Origin: Deltaproteobacteria bacterium
Lineage (GTDB): Bacteria; Desulfobacterota; Desulfobacteria; Desulfobacterales; UBA2156
Direction: 5' to 3'
Assembly (NCBI GenBank): GCA_019309485.1
Contig: JAFDGC010000009.1
Span: 7,380-71,379 of the forward strand
DNA length: 64,000 nucleotides
Shown here: positions 43,279-52,162 of the stretch, piece after piece
How the letters are laid out: each line of letters opens with the position of its first letter
Position numbering within the stretch: position 1 is the stretch's first letter
The notes under the pieces: model-generated
Database searches by the model: none
Told to the model about the DNA's origin: nothing
What the model saw: only the letters and a program-made list of their open reading frames with translations
Position numbers and translations under genes: made by a program

Positions 43279-44763
43279 GTGCCACGAATGAAAGAACCCT
43301 TCTATATTCTCACCGTCGACGATGAGGAAACAATCCTCGATCTTTACTACCAGATCCTTTCTTCCAGCCGGGATCTGGCCGGAGATGACGAGGAAGTACC
43401 GTATTTCGAAGTGTCCCAGAGCCGGCAAGGCGATCATGCCGTGACGATGGTTCGGGAAGGCCGTGAAAACGGCCGTCCTTTTTCCGTGGTCTTTCTCGAC
43501 ATCAATATGCCCCCGGGGCCGGACGGCATTTGGACCGCCCGGAAGATCCGGGAAATCGACGCGGATGTGGGCATTGTTCTGGTGACGGGGCATGTTCGCG
43601 TGAACATCCTGGAGACGGCGCACACGGTCCTACCAGTGGATAAACTTCTGTATCTCCAAAAACCTTTTTATCCCCAGGAGATCCTTCAGTTCGCCTCCGC
43701 TCTGAGCGAAAAATGGCGGGTGGAGCGGGAATACCGAGCCGTCATGCAGGATCTGGAAGAACGGGTTCAGGCCCGTACGGTATCCCTCATGGAAGCCAAT
43801 AAACGGCTGTCGGAAGAAATCGAAACCCGGACCCGTGTCCAGATGGCCTTAAAAGAAAGTGAAAAAAAATTCAGGGAAATGATTACCAACAATTCGGACG
43901 GGATCGTCATCCTGGATCAAAAAAACACCACCCGGTTCCTCAATCCGGCGGCCGAAGCCCTCTTTGCCGTCCACGGAACGGAATTGCTCGGTCGTCCATT
44001 TGAATATCCGGTTTACGTGGGAAAAACCACGGAGATCGAAATCAAGAACAACAACCGCCCCTCCGTGGTGGCGGAAATGCAAGTGGTGGAAACCGAGTGG
44101 GAAGGGGAAAAGGCGCTGCTGGCGTCCATCCGCGATATCAGCGAACGAAAGCGCATGGAAAAAGACCTTGCCCAAAGCTACGAAAAGCTCCAGAAGGCGA
44201 TGGTGGGGACCATCGAGGCCATGGCGAATATCGTCGAGCGCCGGGATCCCTATACCGCCGGACATCAGCAGCGGGTGGCCAAGCTCTGCCAGGCCATCGC
44301 CCTGGAAATGGGCCTTTCCGATGACCGGGTGGAGGGGATTTTCATGGCGGCGCTCATCCACGACATCGGGAAAATCGCCGTTCCGGCAGAGATCTTAAGC
44401 AAACCCGGGAGATTGTCCGAAATGGAATTCGAACTGATCAAAATCCATCCCCAGGCCGGATACGATATACTCAAAGGCATCGAATTCCCTTGGCCCATCG
44501 CGGAAGTCACCTTTCAGCATCACGAACGGATGGACGGATCCGGATACCCCCGCGGGCTCACCGGCGAACAGATCCTTTATGAAGCCCGCATCATGGCGGT
44601 GGCGGATACGGTGGAGGCCATGGCCACCCATCGTCCGTATCGCCCGGCCCTGGGGATTGATGAAGCCCTCAACGAGGTGATGCAAAACGCCGGACACAAG
44701 TATGATTCCGGCGCCGTGGAGGCCTGTCAACGGGTTTTTTCGGAAAGAGGGTTTCAATTCTGA
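43279..44763 (+). CDS. Response regulator with REC, PAS and HD-GYP domains
   Basis: The 494-residue protein has an N-terminal receiver domain (acidic pair in LTVDDEE, phospho-Asp in VVFLDINMPPGPDG, Lys in YLQKPFYP). A coiled coil and a PAS domain follow (about 205-310). The C-terminal HD-GYP phosphodiesterase has HDIGKIAVP, FQHHERMDGSGYPRGL and the surrounding HD residues, all intact for c-di-GMP hydrolysis. GTG at 43279 lies 7 nt after CAGGAG; ATG at 43288 is farther. No histidine kinase is adjacent. The region from 44764 onward is a family C repeat. Confidence 0.92.
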   Translation: MPRMKEPFYILTVDDEETILDLYYQILSSSRDLAGDDEEVPYFEVSQSRQGDHAVTMVREGRENGRPFSVVFLDINMPPGPDGIWTARKIREIDADVGIVLVTGHVRVNILETAHTVLPVDKLLYLQKPFYPQEILQFASALSEKWRVEREYRAVMQDLEERVQARTVSLMEANKRLSEEIETRTRVQMALKESEKKFREMITNNSDGIVILDQKNTTRFLNPAAEALFAVHGTELLGRPFEYPVYVGKTTEIEIKNNNRPSVVAEMQVVETEWEGEKALLASIRDISERKRMEKDLAQSYEKLQKAMVGTIEAMANIVERRDPYTAGHQQRVAKLCQAIALEMGLSDDRVEGIFMAALIHDIGKIAVPAEILSKPGRLSEMEFELIKIHPQAGYDILKGIEFPWPIAEVTFQHHERMDGSGYPRGLTGEQILYEARIMAVADTVEAMATHRPYRPALGIDEALNEVMQNAGHKYDSGAVEACQRVFSERGFQF

Positions 44764-44940
44764 TGGCTTCGCAAAAAGGCCACCCGGGGCGTTGCGCTGC
44801 ATTCTTCACATGCCGATGCGTTACACGAAGACAGGTTATTCTGGTCTGCGCACAACCAAGCTTCGTCCTTAAGAATTTGCGCGAGTCGCATATGAAACGG
44901 TTTACCCTGCCATCCCATTTTTGGGCTGTTAGGCGTTTAT
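44761..44940 (+). repeat. Family C repeat, long degenerate copy (C1)
   Basis: It begins tgatggcttcgcaaaaag, overlapping and supplying the HD-GYP stop codon, and contains gcgttgcgctgcattcttcac and ccttaagaatttgcgcgag. Similar elements recur in intergenic regions of deltaproteobacterial genomes, from memory. A partial copy is at 13770. No gene lies in this stretch. Confidence 0.5.
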
Positions 44941-44971
44941 CAAACAAGGATTATTCAAAAGAGAGGCGCCC

Positions 44972-45364
44972 ATGGAGATCCGCACCCATCAACGGATCGA
45001 CCCCCAGTTTTGCGGAGAAGCAACATTTTTGGAACCGGGACACAGTCGGGTGTTCATGACAACGATCCAACGGATGGCCGTTGATGAAACGGGATTGGTC
45101 CACGGCGGATTCATCTTTGGATTGGCGGATTATGCCGCCATGCTCGCCGTGAACGACCCCAATGTGGTATTGGGAAGCGCCAGCGTTAAATTTATCAAGC
45201 CGGTCAGGGTCAATGAAACGGTAACCGCCGATGCCCGTGTGTCCGAGGCGAAGGGGAAAAAACACGTGGTGGCCGTTCAAGTGACCCGGGAGGAGGTACC
45301 GGTTTTCGAGGGCGAATTTGTCTGCTTCGTCCTCGAAGGCCATGTCCTTTCTCCAGGCGCATAA
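44972..45364 (+). CDS. Hotdog-fold thioesterase-like protein
   Basis: The 130-residue protein has the hotdog central helix segment GLVHGGFIFGLADYAAMLAVN and the strand VVLGSASVKFIKPVRVNETVTADARV, similar to the FapR/PaaI-like acyl-CoA thioesterase group. No DNA-binding domain is attached, so it is not a full FapR. The acyl substrate is unknown. recC begins 9 bp after the stop, so it probably heads the recCBD transcript. Confidence 0.85.
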   Translation: MEIRTHQRIDPQFCGEATFLEPGHSRVFMTTIQRMAVDETGLVHGGFIFGLADYAAMLAVNDPNVVLGSASVKFIKPVRVNETVTADARVSEAKGKKHVVAVQVTREEVPVFEGEFVCFVLEGHVLSPGA

Positions 45365-45373
45365 TCTTGCCAA

Positions 45374-48300
45374 ATGGCGCACCTGAGCCTTGTCACCGGG
45401 AATCGGCTGGAGCGCCTCGTCGAGGCGTTGGCGGAGGTCGTGGCACAGCCCGTATCCGACCCCCTCATCCCGGACATCATCGTCGTTCAGAGCAAGGGGA
45501 TGGAGCGGTGGGTACGCATGGCCTTGGCCCGGATCAACGGCATTTGCGCCAACGCTGCCTTCCCTTTCCCCAAGGCGTTCCTGGAGGATGTTTGCCGAAG
45601 ATGCTTTTCAGACTATCTTCCTTCCTCCCTGGTGGATCCGGACGTTCTGACCTTTCGCATCCTGGACCGCCTCGACAAATACACCGGAAATCCGGCCTTT
45701 GAACCCCTCTGGGCGTATCTGGAAGACGATGCCGACCCTTTGAAACACTACGGCATTTCCCGCAGGATAGCCCATCTTTTCGACCAGTATCTCGTCTTTC
45801 GTCCCGACATGATCTTTTCCTGGGAAAGAGGAAAGGATACCGACTGGCAGGCCGTGCTGTGGCGCGATTTGACCGGGGATCCTCCCCATTTTCATCCGGC
45901 CTTCTGGATGAAACGCCTGGTAGAGGAAATCCGAAAGGAACGCGTCTGTCTCGACGCCCATTTCCATCGGGTCTGCATTTTTGGAATTTCCTATCTTCCC
46001 CCTGCTTACCTCCAGGTCATCGCCCAAGTGTCCCGCCAGATCCCTGTCTTCCTTTTTTTAATGAATCCCTGCCGGGAATACTGGTCCGATATCGTTTCCG
46101 ATTTCCAGGCTCGCCGCATCCAGGCCGACTATCCCGAGGCCGCCTGCTTAAAACAGGACCTGCACATGGAACGGGGGAACCGTTTGCTGTCGGCCTGGGG
46201 AGTCCAGGGGAAGCAATTCTTCTCCGCCGTGAACGCCCTGGAAGCACGTATGGAAGAGCGATTCCAGGAACCCGGGGACGACACCCTCCTTTCCGGAATT
46301 CAAAGCGACATCCTGACCCTGTCGGACCCGGAAGGTTCCATGGACCGGGGCACAACACCCCGTAAACCGAAACCGGTGGACCGCTCCATCTGGGTTCACG
46401 CCTGTCACAGCCCCATGCGGGAAATGGAGGTTCTCCGGGACCTGATTCTGGATCTTTTCGAATCCCAACCCGATCTTTCTCCCCGGGACATTCTGGTGAT
46501 GGCCCCGGACATCGAGGTTTATGCACCTTTCATCCAAGCCGTTTTCGGGGGCTCCGCCGGGAAGGATGTCCGAATCCCTTTTCACATCGCCGATCGGGGA
46601 GGCGGGGCGGAAGGGGAGGCGGTGGCGGCCTTTTTGTCCATCCTTGCCCTTTACGACACCCGTTTGGGGGCCGCACAGGTCCTGGAGATTCTGGATTACA
46701 CCCCTGTTCAACGGCGATTCGGCTTGTCCGAAGCAGACGTTCGAACCATCGGGCAATGGATCCGAGAGACCGGTATCCGGTGGGGGGTCGATGCCGAGGA
46801 TCGGCGTCGATGGAAGGTCCCCGGATTCTTTGAAAACACGTGGGAAGCCGGAGTGGAACGCCTCCTCTTGGGATACGCCATGGCCGGGGACGCCGATCAG
46901 GATGTGGCCGGGATCTTGCCATACGGTCAATTATCCGGTGAAACGGCTTCCGTCCTGGCGTCCTTTACGGCCTTTTATGATCATGTCGTATCCGTATATA
47001 ATGAATTGAATCACTTAAAAAATATAGATGGTTGGATACAATTTCTGAATCAATTAATCAAAGATTTGATGGATATTGACGCGTCGGAAGATCAGGGAGT
47101 TTTTATCATCCGGGAAGCGATTCACCGTCTCGGATGGGCGGGGAACCAGGCGGAATTCCGCCGAACATTGGATTTTTCAATCATCCGGTCTTTTCTGGAG
47201 GAACGTCTGGAACAGAAAACAGAGGGGCGCCGCTTTGCCTCGGAGGGTGTCACGTTTTGTACATTCCTTCCCATGCGAAGCATCCCGGCCCAAGTGGTTT
47301 GCCTCGTGGGGATGAACGATGGGGCCTTTCCCAGGGAGGATTTTTCCGTGACCTTCGACCGGATGGCGCGGCATCCCAGGGCCGGCGACCGCTCCCGCCG
47401 GCGGGATGACCAGTACCTCTTCCTGGAAGCCCTTCTTTCGGCACGGCAACGACTGTATATCACCTATGTGGGACGGAGCCTGCAGGACAATTCGCCTCTC
47501 GCGCCGTCGGTCCTGGTGACCCAACTCCTGGAATACCTTCGCCGTGGATACGGCATCCCGGAAACCGAACTGGTGGTGCAACACCGCCTCCATCCCTTTT
47601 CAAGCGCCTATTTTCAAGGCGATCCGGCATTATTCAGCTATTCCCGGGAAAATTTTACCGCTGCAACGCAAAAGAACACCGTCACATCCGGCGCCTCCTT
47701 TTTTATCGATGCCCCTCTCCAGGAGCGGGAATCCGCCGCCTTTTCCGTGGATCTGGAAGCCCTATGCCGCTTCATCTCCCATCCGGCCGCCTATTTTTTA
47801 AAAGAAAGACTCGGCATTTTTTTATTCGAAGAAGAGGCGCTTTTTCCGGAACGCGAGCCCTTTTCCCTGGAAGGCCTGGAGGCCTACCGGATGGCCCGTG
47901 ATCTCATCGAGGCGCGCCTTCACGGGATTTCCACAGAAACCGTCTTCCGGACATGGTGCCTCGGGGGCCGGCTTCCCCATGGAAACGTGGGACGCGTTCA
48001 GTTCCACCGAGTTGCGCAGGAGGCCGCCCCTTTCAGCGTTGCCCTCAAAACGCTTTTCGAGGATATACCGCCTGAAACCGTTTCAGGAGAAATGGCTTTC
48101 GGGGATCTGATCCTTACCGGAAAGGTGGACGGGGTAAGGAAAGGACGGCTGTTCCGATACCGGTATGCCAAGACCCAGGGGAAAGACCTTTTGGATACCT
48201 GGACCCGATACCTGTTTTTGAAAGCCGTTTCCCCCAAAGCCGTAAACGAAGCCTTTTACCTGGCAAAGGATGCCGGCTACCGATTTCTTCCGGTGCAAAA

Positions 48301-48604
48301 CGCGTCTTCTTTGCTGGAACCGATCCTCCATCTTTATCGGAAGGGACGATCTGCTCCGGTCCCCCTTTTTCCCCAGTCTTCTTACGAATATGCATGCCAG
48401 CGGTTTCAAAAGGGGCGTTCCCGAAAAGAAGCCCTGGAAAGGGCGCTCAAGAAATGGACCGGAACCGACTTCATCGAAGGAGATTCCCGGGACCCGGCCA
48501 TCGAACGGTGCTTCGGAAAGACGGCGCCGCTGGACGAGGCCTTTGAACAAGCGGCCGAATCCGTCTTCTCCCCCTTACTGGCGCACCTGGAAAAGGAGGC
48601 GTAA
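45374..48604 (+). CDS. recC: Exodeoxyribonuclease V gamma subunit
   Basis: RecC is the Chi-recognising scaffold of the RecBCD helicase-nuclease, with inactive helicase and nuclease folds. The 1076-residue protein begins MAHLSLVTGNRLERLVEALA and has VVQSKGMERWVRMALA, WVHACHSPMREMEVLRDLIL, and ITYVGRSLQDNSPLAPSVLV. A tract of about 80 bp (46985-47070) encoding NELNHLKNIDGWIQFLNQLIKD is strongly AT-rich compared with the rest. It is the first of the recC-recB-recD operon. Gaps are 5 bp to recB. Confidence 0.95.
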   Translation: MAHLSLVTGNRLERLVEALAEVVAQPVSDPLIPDIIVVQSKGMERWVRMALARINGICANAAFPFPKAFLEDVCRRCFSDYLPSSLVDPDVLTFRILDRLDKYTGNPAFEPLWAYLEDDADPLKHYGISRRIAHLFDQYLVFRPDMIFSWERGKDTDWQAVLWRDLTGDPPHFHPAFWMKRLVEEIRKERVCLDAHFHRVCIFGISYLPPAYLQVIAQVSRQIPVFLFLMNPCREYWSDIVSDFQARRIQADYPEAACLKQDLHMERGNRLLSAWGVQGKQFFSAVNALEARMEERFQEPGDDTLLSGIQSDILTLSDPEGSMDRGTTPRKPKPVDRSIWVHACHSPMREMEVLRDLILDLFESQPDLSPRDILVMAPDIEVYAPFIQAVFGGSAGKDVRIPFHIADRGGGAEGEAVAAFLSILALYDTRLGAAQVLEILDYTPVQRRFGLSEADVRTIGQWIRETGIRWGVDAEDRRRWKVPGFFENTWEAGVERLLLGYAMAGDADQDVAGILPYGQLSGETASVLASFTAFYDHVVSVYNELNHLKNIDGWIQFLNQLIKDLMDIDASEDQGVFIIREAIHRLGWAGNQAEFRRTLDFSIIRSFLEERLEQKTEGRRFASEGVTFCTFLPMRSIPAQVVCLVGMNDGAFPREDFSVTFDRMARHPRAGDRSRRRDDQYLFLEALLSARQRLYITYVGRSLQDNSPLAPSVLVTQLLEYLRRGYGIPETELVVQHRLHPFSSAYFQGDPALFSYSRENFTAATQKNTVTSGASFFIDAPLQERESAAFSVDLEALCRFISHPAAYFLKERLGIFLFEEEALFPEREPFSLEGLEAYRMARDLIEARLHGISTETVFRTWCLGGRLPHGNVGRVQFHRVAQEAAPFSVALKTLFEDIPPETVSGEMAFGDLILTGKVDGVRKGRLFRYRYAKTQGKDLLDTWTRYLFLKAVSPKAVNEAFYLAKDAGYRFLPVQNASSLLEPILHLYRKGRSAPVPLFPQSSYEYACQRFQKGRSRKEALERALKKWTGTDFIEGDSRDPAIERCFGKTAPLDEAFEQAAESVFSPLLAHLEKEA

Positions 48605-48609
48605 GGGGC

Positions 48610-51600
48610 ATGAAGGAACTCGATATCTGCACCGTTCCCCTGGAAGGAACCACCCTCATCGAAGCCAGCGCCGGGACCGGAAAGACCTGGTCCATCACCG
48701 GCCTGTTCCTGAGGCTTATCCTGGAAAAACGCCTGACGGTGGACCAAATTTTAGTCGTGACGTTCACCAATGCCGCCACCGAAGAACTGCGGATAAGGGT
48801 CCGAAAACGGCTTTTGGACGCCCGGAACGCCCTTGCGTCAGGGAAAGCGCCCCGGAAGGATGCGGTACTGGTCCACGTGACCCGAAAATACGCCGGCGAT
48901 CCAAAGGCCAGGACCGCTCTCACCGATGCGCTCCGGGATTTCGATACCGCCGCCATTTTCACCATCCATGGATTTTGCAGCCGGCTGCTGCAGGAGTGGA
49001 GCTTCGAGACCGGTTCCCCTTTCGACCTTACGCTTGTCACGGATCCGGTTTCCCTGGTCCAGGAGGTGTGCGACGATTTCTGGCGGATTCATTTTTATCA
49101 TGCCCCTCCGGAGTTTATCGCCTTCTGTCAGAGACACGTGAAAGGGCCTGAAGCTCTTCATGCCATGCTTTTGAAAATCCGTCGTCCGAAAGTCGAATTT
49201 CTCCCGAAAACCCAGGCCGCCCCCCTTACCGGGCTGATGGAATTCCGGCGACTCTTCCGCCGGGTAAAGGCGGCATGGCCCGAATCCAAGAATGCCGTTG
49301 CCTTGCTTTTGGAAAAAAGCCCTTTGAATCGGCGCATCTATTCCCTTAAGCGCTGCCGGGAACTGGTGGCGGACATGGACCATTGGATGGAATCCGGGGC
49401 GCCGGGATTCCCGGTGATGGAGAGCGTTGGCCGTCTCACGCCCGGGGCGTTAACAGACGCCACAAAAAAAGGGGGGCGACCTCCGATTCATCCGTTTTTC
49501 GACCTGTGCGGAAGGCTTTGGGAGGCCGCCGAGATTCTGGATCGTCGGATGCACCGGCGGCTCGTTTTCCTGAAAACCCGGTTTTTCTCTTTTGCCGAGA
49601 CCCGCCTGGCCGAAAAAAAGCGCAGACACCGGATTCAATTTTACGAAGATCTTTTGAAGGCGGTGCAACGCGCCCTTCACGGCAAAGGGGGACGCCGTCT
49701 GATCCGCACAGTGGCCGAAAAGTATCAAGCGGCGCTGGTGGACGAGTTTCAGGATACGGATCCGGTCCAGTACGAGATCTTTTTCAGGCTTTTTTCGCAT
49801 CCGGGACAGGTCTTTTTCATGATCGGGGATCCCAAACAGGCGGTTTACGGATTCCGGGGCGCCGATGTTTTTTCCTACATGGAGGCCGCCAGGCGCGCTC
49901 CCAAACGCCACACCCTGATCCGGAATTTCCGGTCCACACCGGGATTGGTCCGGTCCGTCAACACCCTCTTTGCCGATGTGCCGTTACCGTTTGTCTTCAA
50001 GGAGATTCCCTTTCAAAAAGGAAGCGCCGCTGAAAAGGAAAGCGATGGACCGGAGCCTGAACCAGCCTCCCTGGAGATTTGGTTCGTTCCCGGGAAAAAC
50101 GAAAAACCCGTGGGTAAGACCGAAGCGACAACAGCGGTATCCCGCGCCGTGGCCGGAAAGATTCTTACTCTCCTTGAGGCCGGAAATTTCCAGGAAAAGG
50201 AAATGGCCGTCCTGGTGCGCACCCACCGGCAGGCCCGAATCATCAAGGAAGCGCTTTTTGAAAAACGGATTCCGGCGGTCCTTTTCAGCGACAAGAACGT
50301 TTTCGATTCCCATGAAGCCGCAGAATTGGAGCGGGTCCTGACGGGGATTCAAAACCCCCTGCACCTTTCACGTGTAAAAGCCGCCCTGGCCACGGACATG
50401 ATGGGATTCACGGCCCGTGATCTGGATACGGCGGATACGGAAAATCCGGTCTTTGAAGCGGCCTTGGCCCGGTTCAGGCGCTATCAGGACCTGTGGCGCA
50501 TCGAAGGGTTCATCCCCATGTTCGCCGAGCTCATGGAGCAGGAAGGGGTAAGCCCCCGCCTGATCCGTTATCCGGACGGAGAAAGGCGCCTGACCAATCT
50601 GTCACATCTTGCCCAGCTCCTCCAGGAAGTCTCGTGGCGGCACCCGCATGCCATGGGGCGCCTGGTGAAATGGATATCCGAACACCGGGATCGGAATGCA
50701 CCCCGATCGGAAGCGCACCAACTCCGCCTCGAATCCGATGAAAACGCCGTGACCATCGTCACCATGCACCGGAGCAAAGGACTCGAGTACCCTGTGGTGT
50801 TCTGCCCTTTTGCATGGGAAGGGATAGAGGAAAAGGAAGACCTTGCCGCTTTTCACGATCCCGAATCGGGATTCCCCCTGGTGGTCGATCTCGATCCAAA
50901 ACCCCATCCCAAAACGCTTCACCTGACTCAAAAGGAACGCCTCGCCGAAAGCATCCGCCTTTTGTATGTGGCCGTGACACGGGCGAAAAATCGATGCTTC
51001 GTGGCCTGGGGAAGGGTTCGATCGGCCGAAACATCGGCCATGGCCTATTTACTGCATCCTTTCCGGAGTACCGTCTTGGATGATCCGAATGCCTTTCCCC
51101 TGGGCGTTTTGGCCCAAACCGTTTCCCAAAAAAACGACGCGGCGCTCCTGGCCGCGTTGCAGGCGCTGGCCCGGCGGTCGGGCGGAAGCATTACCGTTTC
51201 CATGCTCCCGGAACCCCGAGCCGAAAAGCGGCCTCCGGAAAAAACAAAAACCCCGGCGGTGGCGTGCCGACGCTTTTCAGGGAAGATCCTCCAGGGAATG
51301 AAAACCGCAAGTTATTCTTCCCTTGTCAGCGGTGCCGAAGCGTTGGACATGGACCACAAAGACTATACGGATCCCCCCCTTCCGGCTCCGGAAGATCTCC
51401 ACGGGCCGGATATCTTCGCTTTTCCGTCCGGGGCTCTGGCCGGGCGATGCTTCCACGCCCTTTTCGAATCCATCGACTTTTCCATTCCCCCTGCAGCACA
51501 AAAGCCGTTGGTCTCATCGATTTTGTCGGCCTACGGTTTCGGTCAGGAATGGACGGAAATCGTGTGTGATGCGGCCCACCGAGTCCTTTCCGCTTGTCTC

Positions 51601-52158
51601 CAGTCAGATGAGCGGTGCTTACGCCTTTCAGCACTCTCACCGGCGGATCGGATTCATGAAATGGAATTCGACTTTCCGGTGAAACCGGTTTCACCGGAAG
51701 TCCTGGCCGAGGCCTTCGGGAAGCAGGAGAATCCGAAAAAGGAATTTGACTTTTCCGGGCGCATGAAAAAACTCTTCTTTTTCCCCTGGGAAGGTTACCT
51801 CCGGGGCTTCATCGATTTAGTCGCCTTCTACGAAGGGCGGTATTATCTCATCGACTGGAAATCGAACCTTCTGGGGGTCGGGTGCGACGCCTATGCCGCA
51901 ACCCGTCTGGCCAGGGTCGTGGAAGAAGAATACTACTTTCTCCAATACCATCTTTACGTGCTGGCCCTGTACCGGCACCTCAAGCGGAAAAAGCCCGGAT
52001 TTTCGTATGCAAAGGAATTCGGGGGGGTCTATTATCTTTTTATCCGCGGGATCCACCCGGACCCGGAAACGGGTGTGTCCCGGACGGGTGTATATTACGA
52101 TCTCCCGGATTTGGAGCGCATCGAGGCCCTGGAAAAGGCCTTGATGCCGTCTATCTGA
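48610..52158 (+). CDS. recB: Exodeoxyribonuclease V beta subunit
   Basis: RecB is the 3'-5' helicase and nuclease of RecBCD. The 1182-residue protein has Walker A ASAGTGKTWSITGL (about 20-33), VTFTNAATEEL, VDEFQDTDPVQYEIF, and GDPKQAVYGFRGADVF. Helicase motif V/VI are in VTIVTMHRSKGLEYPVVF and RLLYVAVTRAKNRC. The C-terminal nuclease domain has GFIDLVAFYEGRYYLIDWKSN, with the catalytic Asp and Lys. ATG at 48610 follows AAGGAGG at slightly long distance. Confidence 0.96.
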   Translation: MKELDICTVPLEGTTLIEASAGTGKTWSITGLFLRLILEKRLTVDQILVVTFTNAATEELRIRVRKRLLDARNALASGKAPRKDAVLVHVTRKYAGDPKARTALTDALRDFDTAAIFTIHGFCSRLLQEWSFETGSPFDLTLVTDPVSLVQEVCDDFWRIHFYHAPPEFIAFCQRHVKGPEALHAMLLKIRRPKVEFLPKTQAAPLTGLMEFRRLFRRVKAAWPESKNAVALLLEKSPLNRRIYSLKRCRELVADMDHWMESGAPGFPVMESVGRLTPGALTDATKKGGRPPIHPFFDLCGRLWEAAEILDRRMHRRLVFLKTRFFSFAETRLAEKKRRHRIQFYEDLLKAVQRALHGKGGRRLIRTVAEKYQAALVDEFQDTDPVQYEIFFRLFSHPGQVFFMIGDPKQAVYGFRGADVFSYMEAARRAPKRHTLIRNFRSTPGLVRSVNTLFADVPLPFVFKEIPFQKGSAAEKESDGPEPEPASLEIWFVPGKNEKPVGKTEATTAVSRAVAGKILTLLEAGNFQEKEMAVLVRTHRQARIIKEALFEKRIPAVLFSDKNVFDSHEAAELERVLTGIQNPLHLSRVKAALATDMMGFTARDLDTADTENPVFEAALARFRRYQDLWRIEGFIPMFAELMEQEGVSPRLIRYPDGERRLTNLSHLAQLLQEVSWRHPHAMGRLVKWISEHRDRNAPRSEAHQLRLESDENAVTIVTMHRSKGLEYPVVFCPFAWEGIEEKEDLAAFHDPESGFPLVVDLDPKPHPKTLHLTQKERLAESIRLLYVAVTRAKNRCFVAWGRVRSAETSAMAYLLHPFRSTVLDDPNAFPLGVLAQTVSQKNDAALLAALQALARRSGGSITVSMLPEPRAEKRPPEKTKTPAVACRRFSGKILQGMKTASYSSLVSGAEALDMDHKDYTDPPLPAPEDLHGPDIFAFPSGALAGRCFHALFESIDFSIPPAAQKPLVSSILSAYGFGQEWTEIVCDAAHRVLSACLQSDERCLRLSALSPADRIHEMEFDFPVKPVSPEVLAEAFGKQENPKKEFDFSGRMKKLFFFPWEGYLRGFIDLVAFYEGRYYLIDWKSNLLGVGCDAYAATRLARVVEEEYYFLQYHLYVLALYRHLKRKKPGFSYAKEFGGVYYLFIRGIHPDPETGVSRTGVYYDLPDLERIEALEKALMPSI

Positions 52159-52162
52159 ACCG

